From assembly GCA_036346355.1 (NCBI GenBank), contig JAYEVF010000027.1, forward strand, positions 1,736,001 to 1,800,000: a stretch of DNA of 64,000 nucleotides, read 5' to 3'. The notes under the pieces were generated by a model that was not told where the DNA came from, made no database searches, and saw nothing but the letters and a program-made list of their open reading frames with translations. Below are positions 56,890 through 64,000 of this stretch, in pieces; within the stretch, counting starts at the first letter, position 1, and every line of letters begins with the position of its first letter. Source of the DNA: Rhipidocladum racemiflorum. Taxonomy: Eukaryota > Streptophyta > Magnoliopsida > Poales > Poaceae. A program made the translations under genes and the position numbers.

Positions 56890-57070
56890 ATCTCTTACCA
56901 TATTAAGTCCGATCGTATCCGACTCAATTCCTTATCCTACCCGTATCGGACTCAGTTTCTTTTGAATCGCGGCCCTCCAATCCGAAACGGTATCAACTTG
57001 CTAGAACCGACATATCCCTTATCAAAACCGATCTCCACAAGATCGGCCTTGCCAAATTTTGGTGCAAACA
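56889..57070 (-). repeat. Truncated 3' LTR (first about 180 bp)
   Basis: Minus strand starts TGTTTGCACCAAAATTTGG directly after the polypurine tract. It matches 59981-59800 and breaks off at the DUF594 gene junction, around the shared ATCTC. Confidence 0.85.
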
Positions 57071-57086
57071 TATGCCCCCCATTTTT
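57071..57086 (-). promoter_or_regulatory. Polypurine tract of gag-only element copy 2
   Basis: Minus strand AAAAATGGGGGGCATA immediately before the LTR start TGTTTGC. Confidence 0.8.
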
Positions 57087-57089
57087 GGA

Positions 57090-59098
57090 AGATAACTTGT
57101 TGTCTTCCAAAAATTGTGTCGGCTTTACGTCGTCAGCTTCCTTCATTCCCCGTGTCCTTAAGCGTCGGAGCCGTCTGCGCTGTGATCGGCTAAGACCAGA
57201 GGGGCACCATCTCGGCTTGGGTTCAATCGGCTTTCGGATTTTTTCGGCCAGATTGCTAGTTTTGCCGCTGGATTCCGAAGACTTGGGAGCGCTGTCGGAT
57301 TCCGGAGAATTTGGGGCTTCGGAGGACTCGCTTTGATTCGACATTGGTAGCCTTTCATGAATCGGCTTCTTATTCTCCGGTCCTGATCGACTGTGCATCG
57401 GTCTGGATAATATGTCTTTGACCGATCGCCTTGTCGGCTACATTCAGCATCTTGTATCGGCTCTTTCCCTTTTGCATAACAGTGAACCATGTTGACAGAA
57501 AACGGACTGGGAGCAAACTCCATCATCGGCCCTTCTACAAATTGTAATTGGTCATCCTCCATAGTCGATTGTATCATGTTTTTGTTATTCCTGCATTCAT
57601 CTTTGAAGGCCTCATCATCGGAGAAACGGCTTTCTTGAGCCGATACTCAACGTAAGAGATGATTTAAATTGGTGAATTCCTGCCCACAAAATTTTTCTTT
57701 TAATGGGGGAATTAACCCTTGGAAAGCCAAATCGGTTAATTGATTATCGGGCAGAGTCACACTAAAACACTAATTCCTAATCTCCCTAAATCTTTTAATG
57801 TACTCAATTACCAATTCTCCAAACTTCTGTCGGATAGAACTCAAATCTGAAATTCTAAGTTCTAGACTCCCACGGAAAAAGTATTCGTGGAATCGGCTTT
57901 CCAAATCGGCCCAAGTATTAACCGAATTTGGAGGTAAGGTTGTGAACCAAGTGAAAGCAGCCCCTGTCAAGGACAATGGGAACAATTTCACTCTTAAACC
58001 GTCGGAGTGGGTTGCTTCTCCACATTGTGCAATAAAGCGGCCAACGTGCTCCACGGTGGTGGTGCAATCGTCTCCTAAAAATTTTGCGAAATCAGGGACT
58101 CTAAAATTATTGGGATATGGTATTCGATCAATATAATCAGGATACGGCTTTCTATAGCCGATTACTTTTCCCTCGGGCTGCAAGCCGAATTGATCTCTCA
58201 AAACGGCAGAAATTTGATCGGCCCAATTAACGTTATCGGCTAACGCAGCATTGGGGTTTTGCCAATTGAGGTAGCTGGCATCCTGCCCCCCGAGTGCAAA
58301 CTCGGGCGGTCGGCTAGACGGAATCGGCTGATATTGAAGTGATTGGTTGTGCTCATCTCTCTTTACGGACGGTGAATCAGGTATAGGAACAAAGGGTTCG
58401 GTGTATGGGACTACCCTATGTGAGATCGGCCCTTGAGATTGAGGAACCCTCACTGACTCAATCGGCTGAGGAACCGATTGGACGAAAGCGTTAGCCGGAA
58501 CCACCGATGGCAAGTTGGTTGTTGTGCCTAACTTCGCCGCATCGGTGCATGCGTGATAATGCGTAATCCCGTCCAAACAAGCACTGGGTGCCAACACCGT
58601 AGGTTGGGTCGGCATCATCGCAGGTGTCAGAGCCGACCCTTTTGTCATACTGGTGTTTTGTGCTATGGAGAAAACGGGGTTCGATGGGAGTGGCTGTAAG
58701 GGTCTAGCGATCCCGGATGAAGCCAATCCCTGGGCAATTGTCTTGACGCTGTTTTCAATCATCGGCTTTAAAGTTGTAACCAAGGCCGATGACTGGTTAG
58801 TTAATGCATGACGCAGATTGTTCAATCATAGCCGATAACTCGACTTGATCCGGCATGTATCGGCTTACTGGCTTGGCCGGGATGTTGTCATCGTCGATGG
58901 GGTTGAGCGTTGGGAGCGCGTTCATCTGGGTAACACCCCATCGGGTCTTTTGATAGCACCCCAACATCATTTCCTCTAGTGCTGCCTTCCTGTCTTCAAT
59001 TTATTTGCGTTGCTCCGGCGTCAGATCGGCCAAAGTTGGCACGATTATCGCGTCGGAGTTGATGTCAGCAACCGCTGCAGATTTTCCGGTTGATGTCA
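57090..59098 (-). pseudogene. Retrotransposon gag relic, copy 2
   Basis: The ATG near 59098 begins MTSTGKSAAVADINSD; a stop interrupts EQRK-IED near 59005. The main open part (58825-57770, about 350 aa) contains a Pro/Gln-rich region, then a capsid-like domain with CGEATHSDGLRVKLFPLSL and TGAAFTWFTTLP, FHEYFFRG and IEYIKRFREIRN. It stops at a TAG, after which CFSVTLPDNQLTDLAF continues in frame. A basic C-terminus (WCPSGLSRSQRRRLRRLR) lies near 57170-57220. Particle protein of a non-autonomous element, decayed by at least three stops or frameshifts but more complete than copy 1. Confidence 0.85.
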
Positions 59099-59137
59099 TA
59101 TTGGCTTCTCTCGTGTCCCACCGGGGGTGCCAAAATA

Positions 59138-59981
59138 TGTTCGCGCTAAAAACATGAAGTTAGGTTCTTAGCCTAGAACACACGAGACAAATGCCGGGTT
59201 TGAGGTTCGCGCGGACGTGCCAATCTGTTTGACCTGAGTAACAGATAAGGAGAAGGTAAAAATAACTCAAAACCGATTATACGAGAATCGGCTTAGATTG
59301 AATCGGCAATAAGCCGATAGATCTCTGCAATTGATAAAAATTGTGAATCGGGCCAAGGCCGATACCAAATCGATAGTCGGCCTGGCTCTGATCAGCTGGA
59401 TAGAATCGATGAAGATCAAGTCCAATTCGGCTATTCAAGCCGATTGAGACAAAAGTAAGCGATAAATCTAATCAACCTGGTGGAGTTGATTGGATGGGGT
59501 AGAGGTGGCTTTTCCCGAAAAAGGCGATGCGCAGCAAGATCGGAGAAAAGACACCTGAATTGGCGTAAGTCGGTGGAATCAATAATCGGCGATGCGCAAC
59601 TCTTATTGATTGAGCGAATTACAACGGAAGGATTACAAAACTAGAGACTACTCCTAGTTGATAGGAAAATAAGGGAAAAGTAAAATGTGTTTGTGGGTTG
59701 GCTCTGGGCCCCTTTTCCTTCTCGCATCTGGTCCTCTTATATAGCACTCGGCCTGAACGTATCCTTCTCGGTTTCTTCAATCACCCGTATCGGCCTCAAT
59801 CTCTCCTTACCATATTAAGTCCGATCGTATCCGACTCAATCCCTTATCCTACTCGTATCGGACTCAGTTCCTTTGAATCGCGGCCCTCCAATCCGAAACG
59901 GTATCAACTTGCTATAACCGACATATCCCTTATCAAAACCGATCTCCACAAGATCAGCCTTGCCAAATTTTGGTGCAAACA
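59138..59981 (-). repeat. 5' LTR of gag-only element copy 2
   Basis: 844 bp, TG...CA on the minus strand (TGTTTGCACC to GCGCGAACA), followed by TATTTTGGCACCCCCGGTGG, the putative primer-binding region. A CTATATAAGAGG TATA motif (about 59741) and CAATCAATAAGAGTT are on the minus strand. Confidence 0.85.
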
Positions 59982-60044
59982 CAAATCAAAAGAATATTTT
60001 TTTAAGCAATTGGCAGTGGGACTGATAGTTAAAAAGCAGAAGGG

Positions 60045-60190
60045 GAGTCACCCTGGATTAAAAACTCTCTTCCTGCCGACATCCTGCTTTATAAAATGGG
60101 GCATTTGCACACCGTGATATTTGTTTTGGAAAATCCTACTGCTATATTCCTTCCAATTGTTCCATAAGTTGTATGCTACTACGCCGTCAA
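60045..60190 (-). pseudogene. LINE C-terminal fragment (first)
   Basis: Minus-strand translation contains NLWNNWKEYSSRIFQNK followed by HFIKQDVGRK, resembling the tail after the zinc-binding domain of plant LINE polymerases (NxWKERNRRIFxxK). Only about 45 residues are recognisable. It abuts the 5' LTR of the gag-only element within about 65 bp. Confidence 0.5.
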
Positions 60191-60199
60191 CCTCTTTCT

Positions 60200-60400
60200 T
60201 CCAGCCTCTAGCGATTCATTTCCCATCATCGGGAAAAAAGGATGTTCCGTTTGTTGTGGATGACAAACATTGTGTTAACATCAGATTTTGGAAGGAAAAA
60301 AACCGATTGTCTTGAAAAATTCTAGAATCGGCTAAGTTGGGCCGGGTCGGATCGGGTATAGCATGGAAAAACTGTATGGTTTGTTAGTTAATTTAGATAA
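60200..60400. other. Spacer between LINE relics
   Basis: No gene recognised; a short stretch includes AATCGGCTAAGTTGGGCCGGG. Confidence 0.35.
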
Positions 60401-60407
60401 GGTCTGA

Positions 60408-61060
60408 GATTTTTTTTAGATAATGGAAGATTAAATCTCCCAGCCTCTGCATCCGAAAATGTACACAGCCATAATTTATTATAACATTATCACTGGACAT
60501 CCTTCGTAAAGGCAAAGGAATAAAACAGGTTTACAACAAGGTAGAATGAAAATGAAACAAAAGGTCTCAATTAGCACAAATTCTAAAACTAGTTCTCCAC
60601 CCATGTCTGCAGAAGAAGTCCTTGACCATCAAATTTAACGTTCTGCAACCAGCTAATACCACTTCCTTATTTTCCTCGGATTGCATCAATGACTATGAGT
60701 GAAGCCATCCGATGCACGCATAGATAACTTGTAATGGATTAGAATTCCTTTTCTTACCAAACACCATATCATTTCGAAAACTAACCAGAATGACCAACAT
60801 AATGCAGCAGCACCCACTAAAATGTGAGACTATACATTTTTACTCATCCCATTCAACCAGTTCCAAACATATTCATTATACTTGTAGGCCTTGTCAGATT
60901 AAGAGCTACTTGAATGATTCGCCACACTAAACGGGCAACATGGCAATCAAAAAAAAGATGCTGTATAGTTTCCACGTTGTTGCAAAAGCAACACGTTTTG
61001 CTACCATTCCAATTTCTTTTTGCAACATTATCTTTTGTCAGATTAAGACCTACCATGATG
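60408..61060 (-). pseudogene. LINE reverse-transcriptase zinc-binding tail (second)
   Basis: On the minus strand, 61056-60853 encodes a zf-RVT motif: NWNGSKTCCFCNNVETIQHL then FFDCHVARLVWRII. Further left in other frames come FRNDMVFGKKRN and LQVIYACIGWLHSL, then CRHGWR, matching the C-terminal tail of plant L1-type LINEs. An A-run (minus strand, near 60415) may be the poly(A) end. The polymerase domain is absent, consistent with the usual 5' truncation of LINEs. Frameshifted, inactive. Confidence 0.75.
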
Positions 61061-61470
61061 CAAGATCAAATTCCAACTCCTGTACTGAGTTTAGGCTATC
61101 CCATACTAGAACATGTGGTTGCACATTGTAACTCAGTTAATAATGTCAAGTTCAGTCCTTAGGATGGCACAAATGAGACCTCCACTCATTCGCCCGGCCT
61201 AAAACCAGCTGACACCAGTTTACAGTTTCCATTTTTACTAATATAACCATTTCCACCAAGATCACCATTTCCAAAGTCCCGATAGTTTTTGAAATGGTTT
61301 TGATTGGCTGGAACCACCGATCAAACAGTCTTCCTATCGCAAGGCTAAGCGTATGTTAGTAGAAGTAGTAGAAGAGGAATCGTTGAGAAAGATTTTTTAT
61401 TTGAATCATGCAAAAAAGTTTTCTTAGTTTTTCGTTTTTCTTAGTTTTTAGTATAGTTATTTAAAGAATA
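61061..61470. other. Flank between LINE tail and LTR
   Basis: Includes perhaps a little more degenerate LINE sequence up to about 61150, then unassigned DNA. Confidence 0.35.
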
Positions 61471-64000
61471 TGTAACATCCTCATTTTCGCCTTCTGGAAG
61501 AAAAACTTAATTTAAATAAAGTAATTCAAAAGTTGGAGTTTCATTGGTGTTTATATTAACCTGGCATCCAATCCAACCCAAAATCGCGATTCAATTCCCT
61601 TCCGGTCGAAAAATCGGATTTTCCAGTCCCGCCGGTACCCGAAAATTCACCCGAGTCCAGAAATGCTCCAAAAATCTCCAAACCACTTCTAAAATGTTCC
61701 AAATATTCCTAAATGATTTTAGGAATTTATCCCCGAATTTTTGGACCTCCGTTCCTATGTTATCTCGCGCAGCTTTTGTTAAATGCCCGCAATTCGCTCC
61801 GGAATATTAAATTCCACAAATTTCGTCCAAATTCAACCAAACCAATTCCATTGAGTTCCAAATATTCTAAAATGGCTCTAGGAATTTTTCCGGAATTTTT
61901 AGGCCATTTTTCCTAATTTTTCTCTAGGGCGGACCGTTTACGTAAAAGAGGGCCAATGAGGGAGTGACATGTGGCACATGAATAGTGTCATCTTCAACCT
62001 CTAGCCATGCATGGGGGATGAAGCTTCAAGCTTGCAAAAATGGAGGAAGCTCTCTTTAATCACTCCTAACTCCCTCCACGTAACTCCAATCGACGAACGG
62101 CCGGTTGCGTTGGATTCGGAGCGTCGTCCTCTTCGCATTCCCCACCACCTCTCGCCGGAGAACTCGCCGGAATTCGTACGGGCGCCCAAAAACCGAAAAC
62201 GGCCCTCATGGCTTTAATTGCTCATAACTCGGCCGTTTCTCGTCCAAACGCCGCGCCACCACTTCCAATCTTACCGTATAAAAGCCCTCTTCCCGGTGAT
62301 ATGATCCTCCTTTGGCAGCTCCCCTCCATTCAATCTCTAGCTCAAGAAAATCGAGCACGGGTCACTTTTTCGGTGTTCTTCGCGTTCGTCGTTGGTTCTT
62401 CTTCTCCGGTGAGCCATTCTTCGAGTTCTTAGGTTCTTTGTGACCGTGACGAGGTCTAGCATCTAACCCAAGCGTCGATTTTAGGTTTGATCAAGAATTG
62501 GCGACGAATTTCGTGTTTTACCAACTTCGGCCGAACCGTCGTTCGTCGTCGAATTCATCCATTCCGGTGAGTTTCAATCCAATTCCTTCATCCTAGTTGT
62601 GCCTTAGGTTGTTATCTATTGGTTCCATGCTTTTGTTTGGATCAATTTCATGCAAATTTGGTGGAAAAATCAAGTTTTTGGGAGAAACCGGGTTCTTTTT
62701 CCCATTTTGGAGCTCTCTGTTTTTGGAGCTCCCATGGAGCTCGCCGGAGCCGCCGCCCTTCGCCGCTGGCCGCCCGCCCGGCCACCGCCGCCCGCCCGCC
62801 GCTTGCGCCATTCTTGCTTCCGTGCCGTCTTGGCCGCCTGCACGCGTCACGCACGCTTCGCTTCGCCAGCGGTCCCGCCCGCTGGCCGCTGCCGCCCCTC
62901 GCCGCCGGTTGCCCCCCCACTCCCTTTCTCTCCCTTCCTCTTTCTCTATCTCTCTCTCTCTCCTCCATGGATGGCATGGCAAGCTTCCAGAGGAAGCTTC
63001 CTCTTTTCCTCTCTCTCTATGACGCGTGGGCCCCACTGTCATACTCTCTTGGCTAGTCAAAGTCCGGTCAAAGCGCAGTCAAACGATTGACTCGGTCAAA
63101 ACGGAATATTCCGGGAATATTCCCGATTTTCCAATTATTCGAAATTCAACCTTCGGAAGCTCATAACTTTCTCATCCGAACTCCGTTTGATCCCATTCAA
63201 ATTTCTAAATTCATCTAAAATCAAGATCTACCCGCCAGTACTAATTTTGTAATTTTTAGATTTTGTTTATTTTCTGGTATTTATTTATTGCCTCGTTTTG
63301 CGCGTAGTCGAGAGCGCCGACGCGACCGCCGACCCCGCCGCCGGTTCTGCTGCGTACGACGACCTACTCGCGACAGAAGGCAAGTCTCTTTGATGCATCT
63401 TGATCCCAAGATTTTGAACTTGTTTTAAATGTCTTATCCAATTGCATGCTATCTTTTATCGTATTTCAAGTATAAGTATTTAGTTACTCCCATTTGCAAT
63501 ATTCCTCCTTTGAGATTGATATCCATGTTACTTGTAACCATAGGACATTGTTTATACCGTGCTTATGCTTATACGGTATCCTTTGCGATCTAGTTCGGTA
63601 GATTTGCTTAGGATCGTTTCCGATGAAAACAACCCAGGGGTGGGATTATTCAAAAAGAAAGCTATCAAATGTGATTGGAACGTGTTATTATGGTTTTGGT
63701 CCTGTTTTCTAAAATCAAAAGAAATGAAAAATGATTTTGACTTGGGCGGCATGGAATGTCGGGTGGGAGCGGATCAGGCATTGATCCTTTTGTGCAAGTA
63801 CCGCCCCAAGTCATATAAGGACCGACGCTTATGATTGCCATTTTAAGCAATACCGTACTACCACATGTCTATAATGGTACGACCTGGCCAACTAATTTGT
63901 AGAAGCCTAGTTTAGACTCACCATTCGGTTGAATGTGAATGCCGGATGGAGGCAATGTTGTTTTTCTCACACGGCGCAAGAGGGGGCTTCTGTACTGGGC
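61471..64000 (+). repeat. Probable long LTR of a Ty3/gypsy element, runs off window
   Basis: Begins TGTAACATCCTCATTTTCG, an LTR-type start. It contains CCAAATATTCCTAAATGATT/CCAAATATTCTAAAATGGCT paired motifs in the first 450 bp and a promoter-like GTATAAAAGCCC near 62276 followed by a transcribed-leader-like region. It is GC-rich around 62740-62930 with a (CT)n run near 62940. Small ORFs show no known domain. No second LTR, primer-binding site or TSD is visible before 64000, so the class is inferred from start motif and layout. A host promoter and first exon is the alternative. Confidence 0.45.

Larger units (their letters stand above)
56889..59981 (-). mobile_element. Gag-only LTR retrotransposon, copy 2, 3' LTR truncated
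   Basis: Minus-strand order: full LTR (59981-59138), primer-binding region, gag relic, polypurine tract, first about 180 bp of the other LTR (57070-56889). The shared LTR segment includes CGCGGCCCTCCAATCCGAAACG and CAAGATC[G/A]GCCTTGCCAAATTTT. No protease or polymerase fits in the interior of about 2.07 kb, so it is non-autonomous. It belongs to the same family as 8694-10740. Target duplication cannot be checked because the left end is truncated. Confidence 0.85.

Noticed and set aside
56152..57336. 394-residue open frame as one protein
   Set aside because: Only the part to about 56889 is DUF594; the rest is antisense reading of a truncated LTR and gag sequence on the other strand.
62593..63090. 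Ser/Pro/Arg-rich ORFs of 110-155 aa on both strands near the right end
   Set aside because: GC-rich composition opens several frames at once; none has a motif and all lie in the probable LTR.

Overview
The window is plant nuclear DNA, most probably from a grass (Poaceae). The evidence is a dense nest of plant transposable elements, spliced genes with GT/AG introns, a DUF4220/DUF594 membrane-protein gene of the type expanded in cereals, and plant-only families (plant mobile domain PMD, KNOX ELK). I cannot name the species. Nearly everything is transposon-derived. I found one host gene, and it is disrupted.

Layout. (1) 1-7950: right part of Mutator-like element MULE-A (minus strand), with a broken MuDR-type transposase, a PMD gene and a GRF-type zinc-finger gene cut by the window edge. 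(2) 7971-8287: small CACTA-like element containing sequence derived from 5S rRNA. (3) 8694-10740: LTR plus gag relic of a retrotransposon. (4) About 10.8-13.57 kb: decayed CACTA element with a TNP-like gene relic. (5) 13682-28480: MULE-B, bounded by inverted repeats and the 9-bp duplication GTTTATTGC. It carries PMD and GRF genes and is split by a nested 8.8-kb LTR element without coding capacity (18812-27619, duplication AGCAT). (6) 28828-29384: MITE. (7) 29478-36647: complete MULE-C (9-bp duplication GCTCAGAAG) with transposase, PMD and GRF relics. (8) 36.7-42.26 kb: hAT relic, a microsatellite-flanked Micron-like MITE, a Tourist-like MITE and microsatellites. (9) 42265-47850: full-length Ty3/gypsy chromovirus-like element (duplication CAAGG) with frameshifted gag-pol. 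(10) 49280-56889: DUF4220/DUF594 gene split in frame by a 5.5-kb PIF/Harbinger element (50539-56069, duplication TAA). That element holds a broken transposase, an intact Myb/SANT-like ORF, a Mutator-type MITE and a captured KNOX ELK fragment. (11) 56889-59981: gag-only LTR element of the same family as (3). (12) 60.0-61.2 kb: LINE tails. (13) 61471-64000: probable long LTR running off the window.

The recurring theme is a three-gene MULE cargo. Transposase, PMD protein and GRF zinc-finger protein lie in the same order and strand in MULE-A and MULE-C. PMD and GRF recur in MULE-B, where only an oppositely oriented transposase tail remains. The element ends differ among the three, so this looks like a stable gene association rather than three copies of one recent element. 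All copies here are damaged. Boundaries given with target-site duplications are read directly from the sequence. Family names rest on recognised motifs, without any database search.
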